A stretch of DNA of 17,845 nt from an uncultured Clostridia bacterium (GTDB lineage: Bacteria > Bacillota > Clostridia > Oscillospirales > Acutalibacteraceae): contig CALAQQ010000197.1 in NCBI GenBank assembly GCA_937888485.1, positions 1 through 17,845 of the forward strand, read 5' to 3'. A program made the translations under genes and the position numbers. The notes under the pieces are model-generated. The model was not told where the DNA came from. It did not search any database and worked only from the letters and a program-made list of their open reading frames with translations. Every line of letters starts with the position of its first letter. Position 1 is the first letter of the stretch. Shown in pieces: positions 7,291 to 15,492 of this stretch.

Positions 7291-9114
7291 TTAGTTGTTA
7301 TCGTCAACGTCTGTATAGTTTGCTTCTGTGTAACCTTCGCCGCCGGGTGCTGCACCGCCCTGCTGAGCCTGTGCTGCTTCCTGAGCAGCCTTATAAAGCT
7401 TTTCGGAAACTTCATAGAACTTCTGAGTGAGTTCTTCCTGCTTTGACTTGATGAGGTTGATGTCTTCGCCCTTGAGAGCTTCCTTAAGAGCATCAATCTT
7501 TTCGTTGAGAGCAGCCTTTTCGTCGTCGCTGAACTTATCGCCTTCTTCGCTGAGAAGCTTTTCACACTGGTAAACCATCTGGTCTGCACCGTTGCGTGTG
7601 TCAACTTCTTCTCTGCGCTGCTTATCTTCCTGTGCAAATCTCTCTGCATCTGCAACAGCCTTTTCGATATCTTCCTTGGACATGTTTGTTGAGGAAGTGA
7701 TTGAAATGGACTGCTCTTTCTGAGTACCGAGGTCCTTTGCGGAAACGTGAACGATACCGTTAGCATCTATATCAAATGTAACTTCAATCTGAGGAACGCC
7801 TCTTCTTGCGGGCATAATGCCGTCAAGGTGGAATACGCCGAGAGTCTTGTTGTCTCTTGCGAATTCTCTTTCGCCCTGAAGAACGTGAACTTCAACTGAA
7901 GGCTGATTGTCTGCTGCAGTTGAGAAAATCTGGCTCTTCTTTACGGGGATAGTTGTATTTCTGTCAATAATCTTTGTGTTGATTCCGCCCATGGTTTCGA
8001 TACCGAGTGAAAGCGGAGTAACGTCAAGGAGAAGAAGACCCTGAACTTCGCCGCCGAGAACACCTGCCTGGAGAGCTGCGCCTACTGCAACGCATTCATC
8101 GGGGTTGATGCCCTTGAAGGGTTCTGTGCCCATAAACCTCTTGATTGCTTCCTGAACTGCGGGAATTCTTGAAGAACCGCCGACCATGAGAACCTTGTTG
8201 ATTTCGCTTGTCTTAAGACCTGAGTCGCTCATTGCCTGGCGAACGGGACCCATTGTTGCTTCGACAAGGTCTGCTGTGAGTTCATTGAACTTTGCTCTTG
8301 TGAGAGTTGTTTCAAGATGCTTGGGACCTGTTGCATCAGCTGTGATGAAGGGGAGAGAAATGTTTGAGGTTGTTACGCCTGAAAGCTCAATCTTTGCCTT
8401 TTCTGCAGCTTCCTTAAGACGCTGCATAGCCATCTTGTCGCCTCTGAGGTCGATGCCCTGTTCAGCCTTGAACTGATCAGCGAGCCAGTTGATAACTCTC
8501 TGGTCAAAGTCGTCACCGCCGAGCTTGTTGTTACCTGCGGTTGCAAGAACTTCCTGAACGCCGTCACCCATTTCGATGATTGAAACGTCGAATGTGCCGC
8601 CGCCAAGGTCGTAAACCATAACCTTCTGGTCGGTTTCCTTATCAATACCGTAAGCAAGAGCTGCTGCTGTGGGTTCGTTGATAATTCTCTTTACTTCAAG
8701 ACCTGCGATTCTGCCTGCATCCTTTGTTGCCTGACGCTGTGAATCGGTGAAGTATGCGGGAACAGTGATAACAGCCTCAGTTACCTTATCGCCGAGATAT
8801 GCTTCAGCATCTGTCTTGAGCTTCTGAAGAATCATTGCGGAGATTTCCTGGGGTGTATACTTCTTATCGTCGATAGCTACCTTATAGTCTGTACCCATCT
8901 GTCTTTTGATTGAAGCTACAGTTCTGTCGGGGTTTGTGATAGCCTGTCTCTTTGCTACCTGTCCGACCATTCTTTCACCTGTTTTACCGAAGGCAACAAC
9001 AGAGGGAGTTGTTCTTGCGCCTTCTGCGTTAGCAATAACAACGGGTTCACCGCCTTCAATAACTGCAACGCATGAGTTTGTTGTACCTAAGTCGATACCG
9101 ATAATCTTTGCCAT
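7291..9114 (-). CDS. dnaK: Chaperone protein DnaK (Hsp70)
   Basis: ATP-dependent Hsp70 chaperone of 607 residues, about the usual length for Firmicutes. The nucleotide-binding domain begins MAKIIGIDLGTTNSC and contains DLGGGTFDVSI and VGGSSRIP. The interdomain linker LLLLDVTPLSLGIE precedes the substrate-binding domain, and the helical lid runs into a Gly/Ala/Gln linker. The last residues (YTEANYTDVDDNN) are acidic like other DnaK tails but not the usual EVVDDDK form. The ATG has CCTCCT on the plus strand (AGGAGG, 9123-9128) eight bases upstream. It is 31 bp after grpE and 14 bp before dnaJ, with no promoter visible in either gap, so it is probably part of one CIRCE-controlled operon. Confidence 0.98.
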   Translation of the reverse strand: MAKIIGIDLGTTNSCVAVIEGGEPVVIANAEGARTTPSVVAFGKTGERMVGQVAKRQAITNPDRTVASIKRQMGTDYKVAIDDKKYTPQEISAMILQKLKTDAEAYLGDKVTEAVITVPAYFTDSQRQATKDAGRIAGLEVKRIINEPTAAALAYGIDKETDQKVMVYDLGGGTFDVSIIEMGDGVQEVLATAGNNKLGGDDFDQRVINWLADQFKAEQGIDLRGDKMAMQRLKEAAEKAKIELSGVTTSNISLPFITADATGPKHLETTLTRAKFNELTADLVEATMGPVRQAMSDSGLKTSEINKVLMVGGSSRIPAVQEAIKRFMGTEPFKGINPDECVAVGAALQAGVLGGEVQGLLLLDVTPLSLGIETMGGINTKIIDRNTTIPVKKSQIFSTAADNQPSVEVHVLQGEREFARDNKTLGVFHLDGIMPARRGVPQIEVTFDIDANGIVHVSAKDLGTQKEQSISITSSTNMSKEDIEKAVADAERFAQEDKQRREEVDTRNGADQMVYQCEKLLSEEGDKFSDDEKAALNEKIDALKEALKGEDINLIKSKQEELTQKFYEVSEKLYKAAQEAAQAQQGGAAPGGEGYTEANYTDVDDNN

Positions 9115-9145
9115 AATATTTTCCTCCTATAATAAAAACAATAAT

Positions 9146-9652
9146 TTATGAATTTGCAACGGTGACAACTGCTTCTCTGATTATTTTGTCACCGAGTTTG
9201 TAGCCTTTTGAGAAAACGGATGCAATCTGATTTTCACCGAGGTCTGCATCTTCAACGGTCATTACTGCATTATGGATATTGGGGTCGAATTCCTCGCCTC
9301 TTTCGCCGTATGCTTCAACACCGTTCTTTGTAAACATTTCAACAAACTGATTGAAAATAAGGTCGATTCCTTTTTTATAATCTTCATAACTGCCTTCATT
9401 ATTGTTGGCGGCTCTGTCAAAATTATCCATGATTGGAAGAAGATCCTTGATAACATCAGCCTTGGAATTTGAATAAATATCCTGCTTCTCTTTCTGTGAA
9501 CGTTTACGGAAATTATCATATTCAGCATAAAGTCTCAGAAACTGATCGTTCTTTTCGTCGAGAGCCTTCTGAAGCTGTTCTTCCTTAGTTTCTTCAACAA
9601 CTTCTTCAATTACCTCTTCGGTATTTTCCGGAGTTTTCTTTTCTTTCTTCAT
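9146..9652 (-). CDS. grpE: Nucleotide exchange factor GrpE
   Basis: Homodimeric exchange factor that releases ADP from DnaK. The 168-residue product has an acidic, Glu-rich N-terminal stretch (EEVIEEVVEETKEE) leading into the long coiled-coil helix. The GrpE landmarks follow: YAEYDNFRKRSQKE, LLPIMDNFDRA, FDPNIHNAV and GYKLGDKIIREAVVTVA. An in-frame TTG at 9676 would add eight residues and overlap hrcA, but the ATG at 9652 has AAAGGA (9660-9665) seven bases upstream and is chosen. The gap to the hrcA stop is 13 bp, consistent with translational coupling in the heat-shock operon. Confidence 0.95.
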   Translation of the reverse strand: MKKEKKTPENTEEVIEEVVEETKEEQLQKALDEKNDQFLRLYAEYDNFRKRSQKEKQDIYSNSKADVIKDLLPIMDNFDRAANNNEGSYEDYKKGIDLIFNQFVEMFTKNGVEAYGERGEEFDPNIHNAVMTVEDADLGENQIASVFSKGYKLGDKIIREAVVTVANS

Positions 9653-9665
9653 CTCTGATTCCTTT

Positions 9666-10694
9666 CTATTCTTCAATAGCCTGTGTTATCAGACTTCCGA
9701 CAAGGTCGGTTAAATATTTTATGCTGGGAATTATATTTTCATAATCCATTCGGGTCGGTCCGATAAGTCCGATTTTTCCGGAATTGCCGCCGCCCACGGA
9801 ATATTTTGCAATTATAACACTTGAATTTTCAAGCTGACGGTAAAGATTTTCCTTGCCGATTTTAACGTTGAGAGGGTCTTCGTTTTCGTTGATGACCGCC
9901 GTTATCGGCTCTTTTTTATTCAGAAATTCAAGAAGCTCGAGAGCGTTCGTTCCGTAGCCCTTATGCGAAAACAGATTTGAGCTGCCGCCGAGCATGATTT
10001 TTGAACTCGCCGTGCTTCTTGCGAGCTCACAAACCGCCGCCATAAGGGGAAGCATTGCAAAAACGTCTCCGTCAACCGATGCTGCAACCGTCTGCATATC
10101 AGCAACGCTGATATCGTTTGCAGGTTTTCCGATTATGCAAGACTGAACAATATTATAAAACTGCTCGCATATTTTTGCGGTAAGCTCGCAATCAAGTCTG
10201 CAAAGTCTGCTCTTTAAAATCCCGTTTGAAGTCAGAAGCACAAGCATTGCGGAATGAACACCGACCGGAACAAGCTCGATTTTGCGGATTATCATTGAAT
10301 CGCCGCCGGGTGCGGTTGAAACACAAGCGCATTTGGTAAGGTCTGCAAGAACCTCGCCTGCCTGGGAAATCAGCCTTTCGGGGTCACCCGCCGCAGAAGA
10401 AATCCCTGCTTCAATCATCCTTCTGTTAAGCTCGTCAATCTCACGCGGTTTCATGAGATTGTCAACATAATATCTGTATCCCGTCTGAGACGGAATTCTT
10501 CCTGCAGAGGTATGAGGCTGTTCGAGATAACCCATCGCGGCAAGCTCGCTCATTTCGTTACGCACCGTTGCGGAAGAAACCGACATTCCCGTTAAAGCGA
10601 GAAGCTCTTTTGAACCGACGGGTTCGCCCGTTTTGATATACTGCTCAACAACCGCCGCCAGAATACGCTTTTTTCTTTCGCTGAGTTCGTTCAC
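9666..10694 (-). CDS. hrcA: Heat-inducible transcription repressor HrcA
   Basis: Repressor of class I heat-shock genes that binds CIRCE, with activity normally maintained by GroEL. The 342-residue product has an N-terminal winged-helix domain (about 1-75) containing the HrcA signatures SATVRNEMSELAAMGYLEQP and HTSAGRIPSQTGYRYYVD. A GAF-like dimerisation region follows, with GGSSNLF and the C-terminal IGLIGPTRMDYENIIPSI. Two in-frame GTG starts exist. The one at 10694 is preferred because GAGGTGA, a seven-base match to the anti-Shine-Dalgarno, lies five bases before it. The other at 10703 would place that element inside the gene. It is the first gene of the operon and has CIRCE in its leader, so it is autoregulated. 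Confidence 0.95.
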   Translation of the reverse strand: MNELSERKKRILAAVVEQYIKTGEPVGSKELLALTGMSVSSATVRNEMSELAAMGYLEQPHTSAGRIPSQTGYRYYVDNLMKPREIDELNRRMIEAGISSAAGDPERLISQAGEVLADLTKCACVSTAPGGDSMIIRKIELVPVGVHSAMLVLLTSNGILKSRLCRLDCELTAKICEQFYNIVQSCIIGKPANDISVADMQTVAASVDGDVFAMLPLMAAVCELARSTASSKIMLGGSSNLFSHKGYGTNALELLEFLNKKEPITAVINENEDPLNVKIGKENLYRQLENSSVIIAKYSVGGGNSGKIGLIGPTRMDYENIIPSIKYLTDLVGSLITQAIEE

Positions 10695-10699
10695 TTGCC

Positions 10700-10706
10700 T
10701 CACCTC
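10700..10706 (-). promoter_or_regulatory. Ribosome binding site deciding the hrcA start
   Basis: GAGGTGA on the minus strand, five bases before the GTG at 10694. It overlaps the alternative GTG at 10703, which has only AAGGA at five bases spacing. Confidence 0.6.
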
Positions 10707-10713
10707 TTTCCTT

Positions 10714-10722
10714 GAGTGCTAA
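10714..10722. promoter_or_regulatory. Additional CIRCE half-site
   Basis: A third exact GAGTGCTAA, two bases from the left arm of the CIRCE element. It forms a second inverted repeat, GAGTGCTAA-TT-TTAGCACTC (10714-10733). This could be an extra HrcA contact or a hairpin in the hrcA leader RNA. Confidence 0.6.
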
Positions 10723-10724
10723 TT

Positions 10725-10751
10725 TTAGCACTCAACAACTTCGAGTGCTAA
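10725..10751. promoter_or_regulatory. CIRCE operator (HrcA binding site)
   Basis: Exact consensus TTAGCACTC-N9-GAGTGCTAA, placed 11 bases downstream of the -10 box of the hrcA promoter. It therefore lies at the start of the transcript, the usual position for HrcA repression of hrcA-grpE-dnaK-dnaJ. Confidence 0.97.
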
Positions 10752-10762
10752 CTTCGGTTATT

Positions 10763-10791
10763 ACTATAAACCAAAAGGAAAGATTTGTCAA
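10763..10791 (-). promoter_or_regulatory. Promoter of the hrcA operon
   Basis: On the minus strand, perfect -35 TTGACA (10786-10791) and -10 TATAGT (10763-10768, five of six) separated by 17 bases, immediately upstream of CIRCE. This is the classic sigma-A promoter plus CIRCE arrangement. Confidence 0.9.
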
Positions 10792-10848
10792 TAATTTAAT
10801 TGTAAACAAGTTGTTAAAAAATGCTTTTCTCTTTTTTGAACAAAAAAC

Positions 10849-10877
10849 TTGACCTTATCTTTTTAATTTGTTATTAT
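10849..10877 (+). promoter_or_regulatory. Promoter of the transporter-lepA unit
   Basis: TTGACC (10849-10854) and TATTAT (10872-10877), spaced by 17 bases, each five of six to consensus, 41 bp before the GTG start. It diverges from the hrcA promoter; the two -35 boxes are about 57 bp apart. No CIRCE element lies on this side. An 11-bp palindrome AACAAGTTGTT (10805-10815) lies between the promoters and may be chance. Confidence 0.7.
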
Positions 10878-10918
10878 ATTTTAGTATATATTAAACATAT
10901 TAGATTGGAGGACTGACC

Positions 10919-12484
10919 GTGGGTATCGGAAACAAAATCAAAGATGCCGTTGGTATCGAGGGCAATACCTGGGAATACATAAGACCGATTATCGGCTATA
11001 ATGTTGCCTGCATAACAACAGGCGGTGTTACCAACCCCATCGGAATGTATCATCAGCAGTTCCTTAATTTCGTCGAAGGAATGAGCACCGGCATGTCAGG
11101 TATCATAAGTACCATCGGCGGAGTTATTGATGCCATAACAGACCTTGCAATGGGATTCATAACCGACAGAACAAAATCCCGTTTCGGCAAACACCGTGTA
11201 TGGCTTATCGCAGGTCTTCCCGTTCTTTTAATCGGTTATTTCATGAAGTGGTATTCCTTCGGAATTTCCGGAACAGGCAATACAACAGCGCTTTTCATTT
11301 ATTATCTCATGGCTTCTCTCATCTACAGCTCGGGATATACAATGATAAACATTCCCCACGTTGCAATGCTTCCGACCGTTGCACCGAGGTATTTTGAAAG
11401 ATCGCAGTACAAAATAGTTGAATATATTTTCAATATGTTCGGTATGTTCCCGTCGTTCATTTTCATGAGCATTGTTCTCGGTGGAACAAACATGGTTAAC
11501 CCCTCACCTGCCGACAAAAACAAATATCTCATATGCGGTATCGTTTTCGTTATCTATTTCTGTTGGGCACCGCTTGTCACTTTCTTCTCAACCAAAGAAA
11601 AAAGCTCGCTCGACCTTGAAAATCCGCCCATTGACTACAAATATTTCATCAGAGAATATATTCAGGTTTTCAGAAACAAGTCGTTCAGACAGTATTTCCT
11701 CATCAATCTTTTTTACGGTTTCTCAAAGAGCTTTTACAGCTATGCAGACCAGTTCTATATCAGAAGTATCGCCGATAAATACAGCCATTTCAGCGTTCTC
11801 AATACCGTTGGCGGTGCGGCTGAAATAGCAGGCGGACCCGTTAACTATTTCCTTACACGCTATATGGATAAGCGTACTTGCGGATTGGTTATGATGCCCA
11901 TGATGGTAATCGGTCTGCTTCTCAACGGCTTTGTTACCCCGAAATCACCTGTTTTCATACTCTATATTGCAACAATTCTCTATAACATCGGTTTCTCCGG
12001 ACCCGGTTTTGTTATCAACACCATTCAGCCCGACGTTACCGACGTTGATGAGCTCATCACAGGCAGAAGACGCGAAGGCGTTATCACTACGTTCTATTCA
12101 TTTGTCAGAAAAACAATCAACAGCTTCGTTACCGGTTTCCTCGGAATCTTTCTTCAGATTATCGGTTATGATACAACAAATCTTGAAAAAATCGAATATG
12201 CTGCTCTCAGCAGTCAGACGGAATTCGGACTCAGACTGCTTGTCAGTTGGCTTCCGACAATTTTTGCAATCACCTCGCTCATTCTTATCTTCCGTTTCAA
12301 GATGAAAAAGCGAGACCACGAAATCATTCAGTCCGTTATCGCACAGAAACACGAAACAGGAACTTGCGAAATTTCAAGCAGCGATAAAAAGCGTATCGAA
12401 GAAATCGCAGGTCACCGTTGGGAAGATATGTGGATAGGACAGAGCAACGTTAACAGAAAACTTGAAGAAGTTTTAGATTTATAA
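10919..12484 (+). CDS. GPH-family (MelB-like) sugar:cation symporter, MFS fold
   Basis: Predicted 12-helix inner-membrane symporter of the glycoside-pentoside-hexuronide:cation family, importing an unidentified sugar or glycoside with a cation. The diagnostic N-domain motif is present near residues 68-95, with D71 and D75 in IDAITDLAMGFITDRT followed by KSRFGKHRVW. These acids correspond to the cation-site D55 and D59 of MelB. The usual DP at the second aspartate is DL here. Hydrophobic helices recur through about residue 455. A charged tail of about 60 residues beginning after FRFKMKKRD makes the protein (521 residues) somewhat longer than MelB. GTG start with TTGGAGG upstream. Its stop codon overlaps the ribosome binding site of lepA. 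No glycosidase is adjacent, so the substrate is unknown. Confidence 0.85.
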   Translation: MGIGNKIKDAVGIEGNTWEYIRPIIGYNVACITTGGVTNPIGMYHQQFLNFVEGMSTGMSGIISTIGGVIDAITDLAMGFITDRTKSRFGKHRVWLIAGLPVLLIGYFMKWYSFGISGTGNTTALFIYYLMASLIYSSGYTMINIPHVAMLPTVAPRYFERSQYKIVEYIFNMFGMFPSFIFMSIVLGGTNMVNPSPADKNKYLICGIVFVIYFCWAPLVTFFSTKEKSSLDLENPPIDYKYFIREYIQVFRNKSFRQYFLINLFYGFSKSFYSYADQFYIRSIADKYSHFSVLNTVGGAAEIAGGPVNYFLTRYMDKRTCGLVMMPMMVIGLLLNGFVTPKSPVFILYIATILYNIGFSGPGFVINTIQPDVTDVDELITGRRREGVITTFYSFVRKTINSFVTGFLGIFLQIIGYDTTNLEKIEYAALSSQTEFGLRLLVSWLPTIFAITSLILIFRFKMKKRDHEIIQSVIAQKHETGTCEISSSDKKRIEEIAGHRWEDMWIGQSNVNRKLEEVLDL

Positions 12485-12496
12485 GGAGAAAAAGCA

Positions 12497-14311
12497 TTGG
12501 CAGTTTCAAAGGATAAAATCAGAAATTTTTGCATTATTGCACATATTGACCACGGCAAGTCAACCCTTGCAGACAGACTTCTTGAAAAAACCAAGTCGGT
12601 TGCACTCCGTGACATGACAGCACAGCTTCTCGATAAGATGGACCTCGAAAAAGAAAGAGGTATCACAATCAAGGCTCACGCAGTTAAACTAAACTACGTT
12701 GCCGAAGACGGCGAAGAATATGTTCTCAACCTCATTGACACCCCGGGTCATGTCGACTTCAACTATGAGGTTTCACGTTCACTTGCTGCTTGCGAAGGCG
12801 CAGTTCTTATCATCGATGCATCTCAGGGCGTTGAGGCACAGACACTTGCAAACACATACCTTGCACTCGATCATGACCTTGAAATCGTTCCCGTCATTAA
12901 CAAAATCGACCTTCCCTCCGCTGACCCCGACAGAGTTTCTGCAGAAGTTGAGGATGTAATCGGTCTTGACTGCTCCGAAGCTCCGAGAGTTTCGGCAAAA
13001 ACAGGAGTTAACATTGAACAGGTTCTTGAAAAGATAGTCAAGGATGTTCCCCCTCCCGTTGCAAACGATGACCTTCCGCTTCGTGCACTTATTTTTGACT
13101 CGGTTTACGACAGCTATAAGGGAGTTATAGTTTATGTAAGAGTCAAGGAAGGCAGAATCAAGCCCGGTGACACCATGAGAATGATGGCAACGGGTGCAGA
13201 ATTCACTGTCGTTGAAACAGGCTATATGAGAGCAACCATTCCCGAGCCTTGCGCAGAGCTTACCGCAGGTGAGGTTGGCTATATCACAGCTTCAATCAAA
13301 ACTGTCGGCGATGCGAGAGTCGGTGACACCGTTACAACGGTTGAAAATCCTGCCTCAGAGCCTCTGCCCGGTTACAGAAAAGTTAATCCCATGGTTTTCT
13401 GCGGCGTTTATCCCGCCGACGGTGCAGACTACGAAAATCTCCGTGATGCACTCGAAAAGCTTCAGCTTAACGATGCCGCACTCACTTTTGAACCCGAAAC
13501 ATCGGGTGCACTCGGCTTCGGTTTCCGCTGCGGTTTCCTCGGTCTTCTCCACCTTGAAATCATTCAGGAAAGACTTGAAAGAGAATATGATCTTGACCTT
13601 GTTACCACAATTCCGAGCGTTGTTTACAAAATCAACCTCACCGACGGTACAACGGTCGAAATTGACAACCCAACTCACTATCCCGACCCCGCAATAATCG
13701 CATCCTGCGAAGAACCCTTTACCGATGCACACATCTATTCCCCTGCGGAATATGTCGGTACAATCATGGACCTTTGTCAGGACAGACGAGGAGTTTTCAA
13801 GAATATGGACTACATCACTCCCGAAAGAGTTGATATCCATTATGAGCTTCCTCTCAATGAAATCATCTACGACTTCTTTGATTCACTTAAATCAAGAACA
13901 AGAGGTTACGCTTCATTTGACTACGAAATCCGTGACTACAGAAAGTCAAATCTCGTTAAACTCGACGTGCTTCTCAACGGTGATATCGTTGACGCACTTT
14001 CGTTTATAATCCACTCCGAAAAAGCTTATTCAAAGGCAAGAAAGATTGCCGAAAAGCTCAAGGAGAATATTCCCCGTCAGATGTTTGAGATTCCCATTCA
14101 GATTGGTATAGGCGGAAAGATTATAGCCCGCGAAACAGTTAAGGCAATGCGTAAAGACGTTCTTGCAAAATGCTACGGCGGTGACATTACCAGAAAGAAA
14201 AAGCTGCTTGAAAAACAGAAAGAAGGTAAAAAGAGAATGCGTCACTTCGGTACTGTTGAAGTTCCACAGGAAGCATTCATGGCTGTTCTCAAGCTTGACG
14301 ACAACGATTAA
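12497..14311 (+). CDS. lepA: Translation elongation factor 4 (EF-4/LepA)
   Basis: Ribosome-associated GTPase that can back-translocate or remodel stalled ribosomes. The 604-residue length is standard. The G domain shows AHIDHGKST near 15-23, DTPGHVDF near 80, NKIDLP near 135 and SAKTG near 170. Domain II and the EF-G-like domains follow, including GFRCGFLGLLH. The LepA-specific C-terminal domain carries the sequence around GGDITRKKKLLEKQKEGKKR, diagnostic against EF-G and TypA. The start is TTG at 12497 with AAGGAG (12483-12488) eight bases upstream, and the first residues MAVSKDKIRNFCIIAHIDHG fit homologues. The gap to the transporter gene is only 12 bp and contains no promoter, so lepA is probably read from the transporter promoter. 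Confidence 0.96.
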   Translation: MAVSKDKIRNFCIIAHIDHGKSTLADRLLEKTKSVALRDMTAQLLDKMDLEKERGITIKAHAVKLNYVAEDGEEYVLNLIDTPGHVDFNYEVSRSLAACEGAVLIIDASQGVEAQTLANTYLALDHDLEIVPVINKIDLPSADPDRVSAEVEDVIGLDCSEAPRVSAKTGVNIEQVLEKIVKDVPPPVANDDLPLRALIFDSVYDSYKGVIVYVRVKEGRIKPGDTMRMMATGAEFTVVETGYMRATIPEPCAELTAGEVGYITASIKTVGDARVGDTVTTVENPASEPLPGYRKVNPMVFCGVYPADGADYENLRDALEKLQLNDAALTFEPETSGALGFGFRCGFLGLLHLEIIQERLEREYDLDLVTTIPSVVYKINLTDGTTVEIDNPTHYPDPAIIASCEEPFTDAHIYSPAEYVGTIMDLCQDRRGVFKNMDYITPERVDIHYELPLNEIIYDFFDSLKSRTRGYASFDYEIRDYRKSNLVKLDVLLNGDIVDALSFIIHSEKAYSKARKIAEKLKENIPRQMFEIPIQIGIGGKIIARETVKAMRKDVLAKCYGGDITRKKKLLEKQKEGKKRMRHFGTVEVPQEAFMAVLKLDDND

Positions 14312-14315
14312 AACC

Positions 14316-14341
14316 AAAGGGCGGCATTTGCCGCCTTTTTT
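14316..14341 (+). terminator. Intrinsic terminator after lepA
   Basis: GC-rich stem GGCGGC/GCCGCC (14320-14325 with 14330-14335), extended by A/T pairs, with loop ATTT and a six-T run, four bases after the lepA stop. The hemW ribosome binding site GGGTGA begins only four bases after the T run. Confidence 0.88.
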
Positions 14342-14354
14342 ATCGGGTGATTCT

Positions 14355-15446
14355 ATGAAACCAATCGGCCTTTATCTTCATATCCCCTTTTGTAACGGAA
14401 AATGTCCTTACTGTGATTTTTATTCGGTGAATCCCGAAAGTGAAAAAGTCACGGCTTATGTTGATGCACTCTGCCGTGAAATTGACAAAGCAGACGGCAT
14501 TTATGACACTGTTTATTTCGGCGGCGGAACACCTTCTCTTATCGGGTCTGACAATATTGCAAAAATCATGGGACATATTAAACGGACATCCGACTGTGAA
14601 GCAACTCTTGAATGCAATCCGTCGGATACAGGTTCAATAAATTCAGATTTTAATTTTTCCGTTGTTGCAAAAAGCGGCATAAACCGCATTTCTATGGGTT
14701 TGCAGAGTGCAGACAACTACGAAAGAAAAATTCTCGGCAGACGCGGCAACTGCGATAATGTTGAAAGAGCGATTGAAAGAGCAGCGCAGTCAGGCATTGA
14801 TAATATTTCTCTTGATCTCATGCTCGGAATTCCCAATCAGACCGAAAAAAGCCTTGCAAAATCGGTTGAATTCTGCAAAAATTCGGGCGCAAAACATATC
14901 AGCGCCTATATTCTGAAAATTGAAGAAGGCACTCCTTTTTATAAAATAAAAAATACCCTTTCACTTCCCGATGAGGACAAAACCTGCGATTTGTATTTAT
15001 CGGCAGTCAGTTTTCTCGGTGATGCGGGATATTACCAATATGAAATTTCAAATTTTTCCGAAAAAGGATATGAAAGCCGTCACAATCTTAAATACTGGCA
15101 CTGCGAAGAATATCTCGGTCTCGGTGCATCGGCTCATTCTTTTTTTAACGGCAAGAGATTTTATTATGAACGCAGTATCGATGATTTCATCAAAGGAATT
15201 TCTCCCGTTAACGACGGCTTCGGCGGCGATGAAGAAGAATACATCATGCTTGCACTCAGACTTTCGGAAGGTCTTGTTTTTGATAAATTCAAAAAACGAT
15301 TCGGAAAAGCTGTTCCCGACAGTATAATAAAAAAAGCCCGTGAACTTCAGAAGCACGGTCTTGTAAATGCAGACGACTGTTCAATTTCTCTGACGGTTAA
15401 CGGATTTCTTGTTTCAAATTCGATTATTTTTTCATTACAAAATTAA
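14355..15446 (+). CDS. hemW: Heme chaperone HemW (radical SAM, formerly coproporphyrinogen III oxidase-like)
   Basis: Radical SAM protein of the HemW group, which binds heme and is thought to deliver it to target proteins; it is not a true HemN oxidase. In 363 residues the iron-sulfur cysteines are C13, C17 and C20 in HIPFCNGKCPYCDFYS. YFGGGTPSLI and SMGLQSAD follow, with the heme-related HNxxYW motif in SRHNLKYWHCEEYLGLGASAH. The C-terminal winged-helix part ends LTVNGFLVSNSIIF. A longer in-frame version starting at 14163 would overlap lepA and read through its terminator. The ATG at 14355, with GGGTGA just upstream, is chosen instead. Only 13 bases separate it from the terminator, so expression depends on read-through or an unseen promoter within lepA. 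A mobile element begins just after its stop, but the C-terminus looks intact. Confidence 0.92.
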   Translation: MKPIGLYLHIPFCNGKCPYCDFYSVNPESEKVTAYVDALCREIDKADGIYDTVYFGGGTPSLIGSDNIAKIMGHIKRTSDCEATLECNPSDTGSINSDFNFSVVAKSGINRISMGLQSADNYERKILGRRGNCDNVERAIERAAQSGIDNISLDLMLGIPNQTEKSLAKSVEFCKNSGAKHISAYILKIEEGTPFYKIKNTLSLPDEDKTCDLYLSAVSFLGDAGYYQYEISNFSEKGYESRHNLKYWHCEEYLGLGASAHSFFNGKRFYYERSIDDFIKGISPVNDGFGGDEEEYIMLALRLSEGLVFDKFKKRFGKAVPDSIIKKARELQKHGLVNADDCSISLTVNGFLVSNSIIFSLQN

Positions 15447-15492
15447 AGGGGCTGTATTAGGCGCCTTCCAATAAAACAGCATAAGCGTTTTT

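Noticed and set aside
7266..7766. Minus-strand 166-codon frame overlapping the dnaK 3' end
   Set aside because: Ser/Lys/Arg-rich frame-shifted reading of dnaK; the DnaK frame is intact through this region.
10805..10815. Palindrome AACAAGTTGTT as an operator for the transporter gene
   Set aside because: Only 11 bp in an AT-rich intergenic region, no second copy and no known regulator; chance occurrence is likely.
13355..13840. Minus-strand 161-codon frame inside lepA
   Set aside because: Antisense shadow of lepA with no ribosome binding site and low-complexity content.
14163..14354. 64-residue N-terminal extension of hemW
   Set aside because: Would overlap lepA and read through its terminator; the ATG at 14355 has its own ribosome binding site and gives the standard HemW N-terminus.
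15447..15492. Imperfect inverted repeat around GCTGT...ACAGC after hemW as a second terminator or attachment core
   Set aside because: Only five outer pairs match without bulges and there is no T tract; the attachment core cannot be set from one end alone.
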